A stretch of DNA of 64,000 bases, taken from NCBI GenBank assembly GCA_030680175.1, contig JAUXWO010000070.1:28896-92895 (forward strand), in the 5' to 3' direction. This document shows, piece by piece, positions 1-8,177 of the stretch. The position numbers and the translations under genes were made by a program. Under the pieces are notes generated by a model that worked only from the letters and a program-made list of their open reading frames with translations, made no database searches and was not told the DNA's origin. Origin of the DNA: Vicinamibacterales bacterium. GTDB lineage: Bacteria > Acidobacteriota > Vicinamibacteria > Vicinamibacterales > UBA2999. The number at the start of each line of letters is the position of its first letter. Position 1 is the first letter of the stretch.

Positions 1-719
1 ACGAGGCCGTAGAGCGCCGAGCCCAGCGCGAAGACCCAGAACGACGGCGTGGCCACCGCGTCGCGCCAGGCCCAGCCCGCCGGCGTCTGGTCGATGATTG
101 CCGCGGTCGTCACGGCCCCACCATCGGGCACGAGGCCCAGCGCTTCGGGCCCGCGGCGGACGAGCCACCAGGCCAGCGGGGCGAGCCCCGCGACGAGCGC
201 GAGGCCCAGCGCGGCCCACGCCGTCCGCCAGCCGCGCGCCTGCACAAGGGCCCCGACCGCGGGAAACGCGATCATGAACCCGAGGCTCATCACCACCGAG
301 TAGACGCCCATCGCGAGCGACACCCGGCGCACGAACCACTGCCCGACCATCGTGAGGCTGATCACGGAAAGCGCGCTCTGGCCGACGCCGCGCGTAAGGG
401 TGACGAGCACCGCCATCGCCAGAAGACCGGACGCCGCGCTCATGGCGAGGACGATGACGCCGAGGGCGAGGGCGGTGAGGGTGAGGACGAGACGGGCGCC
501 GGCGCGGTCGAGGATCCGGCCGATGCCGAGCGCGAAGCCCGACCCGATGAGCGTGGCCCAGAAGTTGATCTGGGCCCAGCCCACGCGGTCGAGGCCGAGG
601 TCGGCAAGGAGCGGCTCGGTGACGAGGCCGAGCCCCTGGGTGCGGCCGGGCAGCGTGCCGACCATCGCCGCGGCGGCAACGGCAAGCACGGTCCAGCCGT
701 AGTAGGGACGAGCGGACAC
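1..719 (-). CDS. MFS transporter, N-terminal part (gene runs off the left edge)
   Basis: The first about 239 residues of a major facilitator superfamily permease are visible. The protein opens with SARPYYGWTVLAVAAAAM, typical of the first helix of oxalate/formate-antiporter-like MFS proteins, and continues with alternating hydrophobic helices and short basic loops, including a loop-2 style GRILDRAGARL segment and a TRGVGQSALSV helix 4-like stretch. I chose the GTG start at 719 because it opens directly on the conserved YYGW segment; the Shine-Dalgarno is weak. The C-terminal half lies outside the window, so the substrate cannot be judged. It is probably an anion or organic-acid carrier in the inner membrane. 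A short relic of a similar MFS gene lies near 40.9 kb. Confidence 0.85.
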   Translation of the reverse strand, partial: MSARPYYGWTVLAVAAAAMVGTLPGRTQGLGLVTEPLLADLGLDRVGWAQINFWATLIGSGFALGIGRILDRAGARLVLTLTALALGVIVLAMSAASGLLAMAVLVTLTRGVGQSALSVISLTMVGQWFVRRVSLAMGVYSVVMSLGFMIAFPAVGALVQARGWRTAWAALGLALVAGLAPLAWWLVRRGPEALGLVPDGGAVTTAAIIDQTPAGWAWRDAVATPSFWVFALGSALYGL

Positions 720-780
720 GCCCAATACGATACCCGGACTCGCAGGGTGGCCTGCGAGTCCGGGCGCGTTCAGGACGGAG

Positions 781-879
781 GGCTGTCAGCGATCAGCTGT
801 CGGCTGTCGGCTGTCAGCTACCAGCTATCGGCGAACAGCGAACAGCGAATCGCGAATAGCGAACGGCGAATAGCGAGCG
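781..879. repeat. Heptamer repeat array A
   Basis: About 14 consecutive 7-bp units run from the CTGTCGG/CTGTCAG class into the CGAACAG/CGAATAG class. The array stops 2 nt before the stop codon of the TPR gene. Unit phase is kept almost throughout. It has no spacers and no coding signal, so it is not CRISPR. Confidence 0.85.
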
Positions 880-880
880 C

Positions 881-2620
881 CTACCGTCGCGCGTTGGTCA
901 TCGCCGGCACGCGGCCGAAGCGCGAGCCGGGGAGCGTCACGTCGGCGCGTGCCCACGCGTCGGTGAGCCGGCCCTCGACGAGGACGGCCTCGTCGGTCTT
1001 GCCCTGGGCGCGGAGCGCCGTGGCCAGGCCCTGGAGCGCCCATCCGCTGTTGCGGTTGCGCTTCAGATCCTCCCAGTAGACGGTCTCCGCCTCGGCGGCG
1101 CGGCCGGCCTCCAGCAGGATGGCCCCGAGCGTCAGCCGCGGCGGCGACTGCCACTCGGCCGGCTCGGTGTAGACGAACGCGTCCTCGAGGCGCACGGCGC
1201 GTTCGAGGTGCGCGATGGCGCGGTCGTAGTCGCCGCGCGCGGCCGCGATCTCACCGGCCAGCACCTCCGGTCCGGGGCCGAGCACGATGCGGCCCGTGTT
1301 CGGCGAGAAGAGCGGCGCGTCGAGCGACGGGTCCGGCATCACGGCGCGGAGCTTCGCCAGTTCCTGCTCGGCCTGGTCGACCCGGCCGAGCGCGACGAGC
1401 GAGAGCCCGCGCGCGAAGTGCCAGCCGCCGCGCAGGAACGCGTTCGAGGCGGGCGGCGCGGGCTCGCGCAGCATGTCGTCCCAGCGGCCGAAGCGCGTCA
1501 TCGCCCAGTACGGCACCACCCGGAACGCCGCCAGCATCGGCATCGCCGCCAGCGTCTCATCGTCGATCCGAGAGGCGACCTTGCGGGCGGACTCGAGCGC
1601 CAGCGCGCTCTGGCCATCCGCCGTCGCCGCGAACCAGAGGAAGTGGATGTTGTGCGGGTAGTACCCCATCGGGTACAGCCCCTGCGCGCGGCACTGCGTG
1701 ATGTAGTCCTCGTCGGCGACGATCGCGAGCTGATTGCTCTTGATCGCATCGGCGTAGCGGCCCACGCGCTGATAGATATGCGCGGGCATGTGCACCATGT
1801 GGCCCGCCGCCGGCATCAGCGTCAGCAGCGTGTCGGCGGCCTGCTCGGCGCGCTCCGGCGTGCTGGTGGCCTCGACGAGATGGATGTAGAGGTGCAGCGC
1901 GCCCGGGTGCTTCGGGTTGCGCGCGAGGACGCGCTCGACGAGCGCGACGGCTTCCGCGGTGCCGGCGTTCGGCGTGCCGTCGGGCATCCAGTAGCCCCAG
2001 GGCCGCAGGTCCATCAACGACTCGACGTAGAGCGTCGCGACGTCGAGGTCGTCGGGAAACTGCTGGTGCACGCCGCGCATCGCGTCGGCGTACGCCTTGT
2101 CGTTCGTCGTGCGGTCACCGGCCTGACCGCTGTAGCGCGCCTCGAGCGCGCGGATGAGCGCCTGCTCCTTCGGCGAGGCGTGGGCCATCAGCGACGTGGC
2201 CTTCTGGACGAGCTCGTACGCCTCGGGCTCCTCGTTCGGCTCCATCATCGCGTTGATGTTCGGACCGAGGACGAGCGCCTGGCCCCAGTACGCCATCGCC
2301 AGGTTCGGGTCGAGCCGTGCGGCCTCGCGGAACGCGCGGCGTGATTCCGCGTGGTTGAACGCGAACGACAGGTTCAGGCCCTGGTTCATGAAGCGCTGTG
2401 CGTCCGCGTGCCTGGTGCTCACCGGAAAGGTGTGCGACCCCAGGTTCTGCAGGCGCGGCGCGAGCTGGCCATCCGGCCCCGGCTGTGTGGCCAGGTCCGA
2501 GTGCTCGTAGTGCTTGTGCGTGGGCCCGGCGTTCGATGCCTCGGGCTGTGCGCCGGCCAGCGACGGGCCGGCGAGAAGGATCGAGAGTGACAGGACGACG
2601 GGAAGACTGCGGGTATGCAT
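881..2620 (-). CDS. Secreted TPR-repeat protein
   Basis: A 579-residue protein with a signal peptide (residues 1-24, cleavage near AGAQPEA) followed by helical TPR-like repeats. Recognisable repeat signatures include the FNHAESRRAFREAARLDP segment and later GDYDRAIAHLERAVRLE and GRAAEAETVYWEDLKRN. A His-rich stretch (THKHYEHSD) follows the signal peptide. Such periplasmic TPR proteins are widespread in soil bacteria and usually act as protein-interaction scaffolds; no catalytic motif is visible. The ATG at 2620 is preceded by AAGGAG at 2629-2634, 8 nt upstream. Heptamer repeats lie at both ends of the gene. Specific partner unknown. Confidence 0.85.
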   Translation of the reverse strand: MHTRSLPVVLSLSILLAGPSLAGAQPEASNAGPTHKHYEHSDLATQPGPDGQLAPRLQNLGSHTFPVSTRHADAQRFMNQGLNLSFAFNHAESRRAFREAARLDPNLAMAYWGQALVLGPNINAMMEPNEEPEAYELVQKATSLMAHASPKEQALIRALEARYSGQAGDRTTNDKAYADAMRGVHQQFPDDLDVATLYVESLMDLRPWGYWMPDGTPNAGTAEAVALVERVLARNPKHPGALHLYIHLVEATSTPERAEQAADTLLTLMPAAGHMVHMPAHIYQRVGRYADAIKSNQLAIVADEDYITQCRAQGLYPMGYYPHNIHFLWFAATADGQSALALESARKVASRIDDETLAAMPMLAAFRVVPYWAMTRFGRWDDMLREPAPPASNAFLRGGWHFARGLSLVALGRVDQAEQELAKLRAVMPDPSLDAPLFSPNTGRIVLGPGPEVLAGEIAAARGDYDRAIAHLERAVRLEDAFVYTEPAEWQSPPRLTLGAILLEAGRAAEAETVYWEDLKRNRNSGWALQGLATALRAQGKTDEAVLVEGRLTDAWARADVTLPGSRFGRVPAMTNARR

Positions 2621-2713
2621 GGAACGTTCTCCTTAACTTGTCCCTAGATACGTCCAAACCCTCCGGCGCGATCTATCCGATTGGTAACGAAGTGGTAAGG
2701 AAGGAGGCCATCC

Positions 2714-2894
2714 GCTGTTCGCAGTTCGCCATTCGCTTGTTCGCTTCCGGTTCCGCTGCTTCTTGGGCCGGGGCGGTCGGTCGCCCGCGCGAATAGCGAA
2801 TAGCGAACGGCGAAGAGCGAACGGCGAACGGCGAACGGCGAAGAGCAAAGAGCGAACAGCGAAGAGCGAACGGCGAACGGCGAACGGCGAACAG
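2714..2894. repeat. Heptamer repeat array B, fold-back type
   Basis: A left block (about 2714-2755) of units such as CTGTTCG and CCATTCG is followed, after a GC-rich centre, by about 15 units of CGAACGG, CGAAGAG and CGAATAG (2790-2894). The left units are reverse complements of the right class, so the transcript could fold into a long imperfect stem. The array ends 1 nt before the stop codon of the PQQ dehydrogenase. Confidence 0.85.
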
Positions 2895-4826
2895 CTACTG
2901 CGGCAGCGCGAACGCGACGAGTTCCGCCGGCATCTTGCGATCCTGGTCTCCCACCGTGAAGGCGACATACTGCTGGCCTTCATGCAGATAGGTCATCGGC
3001 GGCCCGGTCTGCATGCCGGGAATCTCGATTTCCCAGAGCGTCTCGCCCGTCGCCTTGTCGAGCGCGCGGAAGAACGGCAGCCCGCCCCATCCCTCCCCCG
3101 CAAACAGCAGCGTCTTCGTCGCCAGTAGCCCGGCCCGCGAGCGGCTCCCCATCGGCGGCAGGTCGAGCCCCGCCAGCAGCGCGTGGTTCCGGATCGCCGG
3201 CGGCGTCTCCCCGTTCACGCGCTGCCAGGCGATCGTGCCCGTCTTCAGGTCGATCGCCGTGATCCGCCCGTACGGCGGCTTCACGATCGGCAACCCCTGC
3301 ACGTTCGGCACCCCCATGCCGCCCGCCACCCAGTCGAGGTCCGACTGATCGCTCTTCGCCAGCGCGCCGAGTGACGGGTTCGTCGCCGATCCCACATAGA
3401 TGAGCCCCGTCTCGGGATCGGCCGCGCCGTGCTCCCACTGCGCCCCGCCCGTGAATCCCGGCACGACGATCGTCCCGCGGGTGCCGTCCGGCGCCGCCGC
3501 CAGCGACGGCGGGGTGTAGAGCGGTCCCATGCGGTAACCCTTCACGGCCTCGAGCGCCAGGCGCCGGATCTCCGGCGTGAAGTCGATGAGGTCCCCTTCC
3601 GAGATGCCCTGCCGATCGAACGCGGGCGGCTTCGTCGGAAACGGCTGCGTCGCGGCCGTCCGCTCGCCCGGCACATCGCTCTGCGGCACCGCGCGGTCCT
3701 CGATGGGCCAGATCGGCCGTCCCGTCACACGGTCGAACACGTAGGTGAACGACTGCTTCGTGAAGAGCGCCACCATCTTCACCGTGCGCCCCTCGACGTC
3801 GACATCGATCAGCATCGGCGCCGTGGTGTTGTCGTAGTCCCAGATGTCGTGGCGAATCAGCTGGTAGTGCCACACCACGCGGCCGGTCCGCGCATCCAGG
3901 CACACAAGGCTGCTTGAGTAGACGTTGTCGCCGAGCCGGTGCCCGCCGTAGAGATCGCTCGTGCCGGCTTCGACCGGCAGATACACGTAGCCGAGTTCCG
4001 CATCGGCCGAGAACGGCGCCCACACCCCGGCGTTGCCGGTATAGCGCCACGATTCCTGCTCCCAGGTCTCCGCGAACGGCTCGTCGCCCTGCGGGATCGT
4101 GTGGAAGCGCCACAACGCCTTCCCCGTCCTGACGTCGAAGCCCCGCACGAACCCCGCCACGTTCTTCATCGTCGGGGGCCGGAACCCGAGTTCGAGCGCG
4201 GGCCCGACGATGATCACGCCGTTGACGATGACGGCCGGGGAGCTGCTGCCGATGGGCGCGAGGGGATCGTCGGGATCGCGGCCCATGTCGCGCTTCATGT
4301 CGACGATGCCGCCGGCGCCGAAGGTGGGGATTTGGCGGCCCGTCTTTGCGTCGAGCGCGACGAGTTGGAAGCCCGGCGTCACGACGATGATCCGCTCATC
4401 GCCCTTGTCGTCGGTCCAGTAGGCGACGCCGCGGCCGGAGTTGCGGCGCGGCGACTTCTCTCCCCGCTCTCCTTCGTCGAGCGTCCACGTCCACTTGATG
4501 CGTCCGGTCGCCGGGTCGAGCGCGACGACATCGCGGCGGTTGCCGGCGGTCATGTAGAGCGTGCCGTTGGCGTAGAGCGGCGCCGCGGAGTTCTTGAACT
4601 CGGCCGGGCTGCCGAAGTTCTCGGTCCGGAAGCGCCACCTCATCTGGAGGCTGGCGACGTTCTCGCGTGTGATCTGATCGAGCGGCGAGTAGCGCAGGCT
4701 GCCGAGATCGCCGTGGTAGTGCCGCCACTCCCCCGCCGGATTCCCCTGCTGCGCCACGACGGCACCACTGGGCAGCCACAACACGGCCATCACCACGGCC
4801 AGAAAGCCGAACAGTCTCGCCCACAT
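2895..4826 (-). CDS. PQQ-dependent dehydrogenase (quinoprotein, no heme)
   Basis: A 643-residue exported quinoprotein. After a hydrophobic signal segment (residues 1-26, ending VVAQ) it shows the usual opening of the eight-bladed PQQ propeller (GEWRHYHGDLGSLRYSPL), repeated tryptophan-docking blades (for example GRIKWTWTLD, GKALWRFHT, GTIAWQRVN) and the IRHDIWDYDNT segment characteristic of glucose/alcohol quinoproteins. No CxxCH heme motif is present, so electrons probably pass to a separate acceptor. The substrate, probably a sugar or alcohol in the periplasm, cannot be assigned. The ATG at 4826 is preferred because the upstream in-frame extension is only the 9-bp repeat, read as a proline-valine polymer. 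Confidence 0.85.
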   Translation of the reverse strand: MWARLFGFLAVVMAVLWLPSGAVVAQQGNPAGEWRHYHGDLGSLRYSPLDQITRENVASLQMRWRFRTENFGSPAEFKNSAAPLYANGTLYMTAGNRRDVVALDPATGRIKWTWTLDEGERGEKSPRRNSGRGVAYWTDDKGDERIIVVTPGFQLVALDAKTGRQIPTFGAGGIVDMKRDMGRDPDDPLAPIGSSSPAVIVNGVIIVGPALELGFRPPTMKNVAGFVRGFDVRTGKALWRFHTIPQGDEPFAETWEQESWRYTGNAGVWAPFSADAELGYVYLPVEAGTSDLYGGHRLGDNVYSSSLVCLDARTGRVVWHYQLIRHDIWDYDNTTAPMLIDVDVEGRTVKMVALFTKQSFTYVFDRVTGRPIWPIEDRAVPQSDVPGERTAATQPFPTKPPAFDRQGISEGDLIDFTPEIRRLALEAVKGYRMGPLYTPPSLAAAPDGTRGTIVVPGFTGGAQWEHGAADPETGLIYVGSATNPSLGALAKSDQSDLDWVAGGMGVPNVQGLPIVKPPYGRITAIDLKTGTIAWQRVNGETPPAIRNHALLAGLDLPPMGSRSRAGLLATKTLLFAGEGWGGLPFFRALDKATGETLWEIEIPGMQTGPPMTYLHEGQQYVAFTVGDQDRKMPAELVAFALPQ

Positions 4827-4852
4827 GGCCGAACAGGGTAACAGACTCTCTA

Positions 4853-5061
4853 GCACCCCGGGCACCTTGGGCACCCCGGGCACCTTGGGCACCTTGGGCA
4901 CCTTGGGCACCTTGGGCACCTTGGGCACCTTGGGCACCTTGGGCACCCCGGGCACCGTGGGCACCCCGGGCACCGTGGGCACCTCGGGCACCTTGGGCAC
5001 CCCGGGCACCGTGAGCACCGTGAGCACCCCGAGCACCCCGGGCACCGTGAGCACTCCGGCA
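4853..5061. repeat. 9-bp tandem repeat array (NNGGGCACC)
   Basis: About 23 units of period 9 with consensus NNGGGCACC, where the first two bases are usually TT, CC or GT. Because 9 is a multiple of 3 and no unit contains a stop, it stays open on both strands and artificially lengthens both flanking genes (GTL/GTP on one strand, VPKVPG on the other). It fills the space between the divergent PQQ dehydrogenase and metalloprotease genes, where their promoters should be. Confidence 0.9.
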
Positions 5062-5130
5062 CCCCCTATCTCTTGTCTCTGCGGCCCCGGTGAGGCAGGA
5101 TGGGCGGCACCCACAGCTTTTCAACAGGAT

Positions 5131-5177
5131 GGAGTGCAGGAACTGCGCCGTTTTCGATGTCACGGTGCCAGACCCCT
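5131..5177 (-). repeat. Solo arm of the inverted-repeat element family
   Basis: This 47-bp block is identical, except for one base, to 58608-58654, and on the minus strand matches the left arm of the palindromic element at 56848-56961 (AGGGGTCTGGCACCGTGACA start). It sits 5 to 60 nt upstream of the metalloprotease start and ends just before its ribosome binding site. Confidence 0.8.
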
Positions 5178-5193
5178 GCCCGCGGAGGACCGG

Positions 5194-7689
5194 ATGAGAC
5201 GCACGGTTGTCACCCTGATTGCCCTTCTCGCGATCGCCGCCAGTGCGACCGCCCAGCCTGCTGCCTCCCTCGCCGAGCGGACGAAGGGCCTGACGCGCAC
5301 CGACGGGTTCGTCCCCTTCTACTGGGACGCCGCCCGCGGGCGGCTGCTGCTCGAGGTGCCGGCGTTCGACACCGACGTCCTCTACTACGTCTCCATCGCC
5401 CAGGGCGCCGGGTCCGTCGAGATGTCGCTCGACCGCGGCATCGTCGGCACGGCCGTGATTCATTTCGTACGCGCGGGCGGGCGCGTGCTCGTCGAGCAGC
5501 AGAACCTGGACTACCGCGTCATCAACGGCACGCCGGCGATGCAGGAGAACGTGCGCGACTCGTTCGCCACGTCCGTGCTGGCCGCGCTGCCCGTCGAAGC
5601 CGAGGAGGGCGGGCGCGTGCTGGTGGATGGCACGCCGCTCTTCATGCGCGACGCGGCGGGCGTGGAAGGCCGCCTGCGGCAGGCGAACCAGGGGGCGTTC
5701 CGGCTCGACGTGGGGCGCAGCGCGTTCCACCTGGCACGGACCGGGGCGTTTCCCCGCAACACGGAGGTCGAGACCGTCGTGACGTTCGGCGCCGAGCAGG
5801 CGGGCCTGCTCGTCAACAACGTCACGCCCGACGGCCGGTCGTTCACGATCCGCATTCATCACTCGTTCCTGCAGGCGCCGGAGGGGTACACCCCGCGGCC
5901 CGCCGACCCGCGCATCGGCGTGAGCGCCGTGCGCTTCCGCGACTACGGCCGGCCGTTCAACGAGAGCACCGAGGTGGCGTGGGTCTCGCGGTTCCGGCTG
6001 CAGAAGAAGGACCCCGGCGCGGCGATGAGCGAGCCGGTGGCGCCGATCGTGTTCTATCTGGACCTCGGCATCCCGGAGCCCACGCGCACGGCGATGCGCG
6101 AGGGTGCGCTCTGGTGGAACCGCGCGTTCGAGGCCGCGGGCTACCGCAACGCGGTGCAGGTGCGCGACCCGACGCCCGACATGGATCCGATGGACATCCG
6201 CTATCCGTGGATCCTGTGGATCAACCGTGACGAGCGCGGGTTCTCGAGCGGCGGCACGTATCGCGACCCGCGCACGGGCGAGATCCTGGGATCGAAGACG
6301 CGCATGGACTCGCACCGCATCCGCACGATCGGCAACTACTGGGAGTCGTACACGCCGACGACCGAGGGCGCGGGCGGCGACGAGTGCGCGCTGTTCCTGC
6401 CGGTGCCCGACTTCCTGGTCGACCAGGCGCAGCCGCCGGACCATGCGGGGGCAAGTCCCGGGGGGCTGAACGAGATGGTGCTGCTCCGCCAGGCGTTGCT
6501 GACGGCGCACGAACTCGGCCACGTGTTCGGCTTCGGCCACAACTGGGCGTCGAGCGCCAACGACCGCGCGTCGGTGATGGAGTATCCGACGCCGCGCGTG
6601 AAGGTGCGGGCCGACGGCACGCTCGACTTGAGCGAGTCGTTCGAGGAGGGCACGGGTGTCTACGACGCGTTCATGGCGCGCTATGCCTACACGGAGTTTC
6701 CGGCCGGCCAGGAGGCCGCGGGGCTGGACGCGATCATCCGCGAGATGCGCGCGAAGAACGTGCTCTACACGCCGTCCACCGACCCGCGCTGGGCATGGTA
6801 CGACGACCGCAACGGCCCCACCGAGTACCTGCGCGAGACAATGGCGGCGCGGCGGATCATGCTGAACCGGTATGGCCCGGCGATCCTGCAGCCGGGGGAG
6901 CCGATCGGCGCGCTGCGCGACCTCCGGCTGTGGATGGTCTATCTGCACCACCGGTGGGCGATCGAAGCCGGCGCCCGCTACGTCGGCGGGCAGTACCACA
7001 ACATCGCGGTGAAGGGCGAGAGCCTGCCGCCGACCGCGCCGGTCCCGGCGGCGCTGCAGCGCGAGGTGCTGGGGCTGCTGATGGAGGCGCTCGATCCGGC
7101 GAACCTGGCGATGCCGGAGGCGCTGCTGGCACAGCTCACGCCGGACCCGGGCAGCAACCGGGAAGACATGTCGGAGGACTACCTGTTCGATCATCTGCGC
7201 GCGGCGCGCATTCTCTCGGCGCTCGTGCTCGGCGACCTGCTGGAGCCGGCGCGGGCGGCGCGGCTCGTCGCGCTCAGCGACCGCGACCCGTCGACGGTGT
7301 CGCTCCAGGAGGTGGTGGCGGCCGTCGTCGATCGGACGTGGAGCGCACCGCCGGACGCGGACGCACGGCACAGGGCACTGCGGCGCGTCACCGAGCGCGT
7401 CGCGCTGGATGCGCTGATGATGCTCGGCGCGCACCGGGACGCGACGCCGGAGGTGCGGGCGTTCGTGCTCGACCGGCTGTCGCAGCTCGAGGCGCAGCTC
7501 CGCGCGGGGCCGCATGACCCCGAGCCGCTGACGGCGGCGCACCAGCGCCAGGCCGCACGCGATCTGGCGCGGTATCTCGAGAATCCCTCGGCGAACGCCC
7601 CGACGGCGCTCGCGCCGAACTGGGGCGCACGTCCGCGGTCGCGGTTCCCGCTGCATCCGGGACCGCCGCTTGGGGGGGACATTCAGTAG
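5194..7689 (+). CDS. Zinc-dependent metalloprotease (DUF5117/DUF4953-like)
   Basis: An 831-residue secreted protease. A signal peptide (about residues 1-20, ending ATAQP) is followed by a long beta-rich region of the DUF5117 type and a catalytic domain with HELGHVFGFGH, a metzincin HExxHxxGxxH site starting at His439. A Met-turn-like SVMEYP follows, with Met462. The C-terminal part (DUF4953-like) is helical and ends in a proline-rich tail. The family consists of large extracytoplasmic proteases common in Bacteroidota and Acidobacteriota; the substrate is unknown. The ATG at 5194 is preceded by GGAGGA. The upstream open frame through the 9-bp repeat and the solo element arm is spurious. Confidence 0.88.
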   Translation: MRRTVVTLIALLAIAASATAQPAASLAERTKGLTRTDGFVPFYWDAARGRLLLEVPAFDTDVLYYVSIAQGAGSVEMSLDRGIVGTAVIHFVRAGGRVLVEQQNLDYRVINGTPAMQENVRDSFATSVLAALPVEAEEGGRVLVDGTPLFMRDAAGVEGRLRQANQGAFRLDVGRSAFHLARTGAFPRNTEVETVVTFGAEQAGLLVNNVTPDGRSFTIRIHHSFLQAPEGYTPRPADPRIGVSAVRFRDYGRPFNESTEVAWVSRFRLQKKDPGAAMSEPVAPIVFYLDLGIPEPTRTAMREGALWWNRAFEAAGYRNAVQVRDPTPDMDPMDIRYPWILWINRDERGFSSGGTYRDPRTGEILGSKTRMDSHRIRTIGNYWESYTPTTEGAGGDECALFLPVPDFLVDQAQPPDHAGASPGGLNEMVLLRQALLTAHELGHVFGFGHNWASSANDRASVMEYPTPRVKVRADGTLDLSESFEEGTGVYDAFMARYAYTEFPAGQEAAGLDAIIREMRAKNVLYTPSTDPRWAWYDDRNGPTEYLRETMAARRIMLNRYGPAILQPGEPIGALRDLRLWMVYLHHRWAIEAGARYVGGQYHNIAVKGESLPPTAPVPAALQREVLGLLMEALDPANLAMPEALLAQLTPDPGSNREDMSEDYLFDHLRAARILSALVLGDLLEPARAARLVALSDRDPSTVSLQEVVAAVVDRTWSAPPDADARHRALRRVTERVALDALMMLGAHRDATPEVRAFVLDRLSQLEAQLRAGPHDPEPLTAAHQRQAARDLARYLENPSANAPTALAPNWGARPRSRFPLHPGPPLGGDIQ

Positions 7690-7690
7690 G

Positions 7691-7824
7691 CGACAGGCGA
7701 TCGGCTGTCGGCCTTCAGCTTTCGGCTTCCGGCTGTCGGCTGTCGGCGGTCGGCTTCGGCTTTTTCCGAGAGCTGAGAGCCGGCCGCTGAGAGCCGAGAG
7801 CTGATCGCCGCCGGCCGACAGCTC
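7691..7824. repeat. Heptamer repeat array C, symmetric fold-back
   Basis: The left half has about 9 units of CTGTCGG, CTTTCGG, CCTTCAG and similar. The centre near 7760 reads CTTTTT. The right half has about 8 units of the reverse-complement class (CCGAGAG, CTGAGAG, CCGACAG). The array begins 2 nt after the metalloprotease stop codon and could form a long 3'-end hairpin. Confidence 0.85.
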
Positions 7825-7845
7825 CCATCGGCCGGCGTTTCGCTC

Positions 7846-7875
7846 TTGTCGCCGGCTCGTGCGGTTGTGTATAGT
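7846..7875 (+). promoter_or_regulatory. Putative sigma-70 promoter of tRNA-Lys
   Basis: TTGTCG at 7846-7851 and TATAGT at 7870-7875 are separated by 18 bp, about 57 bp upstream of the tRNA. The match to consensus is moderate at -35 and good at -10. It lies just after heptamer array C. Confidence 0.5.
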
Positions 7876-7932
7876 GAAGGACTGCCGTCTGGCGCGCACG
7901 GGAAACCGTGCGCGCCTGCACTCCTCACGAGT

Positions 7933-8008
7933 GGGCCCGTAGCTCAACTGGCAGAGCAGCAGACTCTTAATCTGTTGGTTGTAGGTTCGATTCCTACCGG
8001 GCTCACCA
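7933..8008 (+). tRNA. tRNA-Lys (anticodon CTT)
   Basis: A 76-nt cloverleaf with genome-encoded CCA. The acceptor arm GGGCCCG pairs with CGGGCTC (one G-U). The D arm is GCTC/GAGC with AACTGGCA in the loop. The anticodon arm GCAGA/TCTGT has loop CTCTTAA, giving anticodon CTT. The T arm is GTAGG/CCTAC with TTCGATT in the loop. It decodes AAG. Confidence 0.97.
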
Positions 8009-8177
8009 CTTCTCGCCCCAGCTCGAACGGGTTCGCCCGGAACTCATCAGACACGCGGCATCGGCCTCCGGCCTCGCCTTCCCGCGGTCGGCACGCCACT
8101 AAGATTGCGCGGTCGGCCCATACTATCGTGGGTTGTGTGCCGAGTTGGCTCGCGAACCCGGCCGGGGAGATCAAGTG

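Noticed and set aside
2714..2894. Heptamer arrays considered as CRISPR
   Set aside because: Units are contiguous 7-mers with no unique spacers, and no cas genes are present.
4853..5061. Collagen- or elastin-like protein encoded by the 9-bp repeat
   Set aside because: It is open on both strands, has no start with ribosome site of its own, and abuts two well-defined gene starts.
4396..7947. A 1183-codon open frame on the minus strand
   Set aside because: It is the antisense shadow of the zinc metalloprotease plus the 9-bp repeat; its translation is Arg/His-rich and family-less, while the plus strand gives a clear signal peptide and HExxHxxGxxH site.
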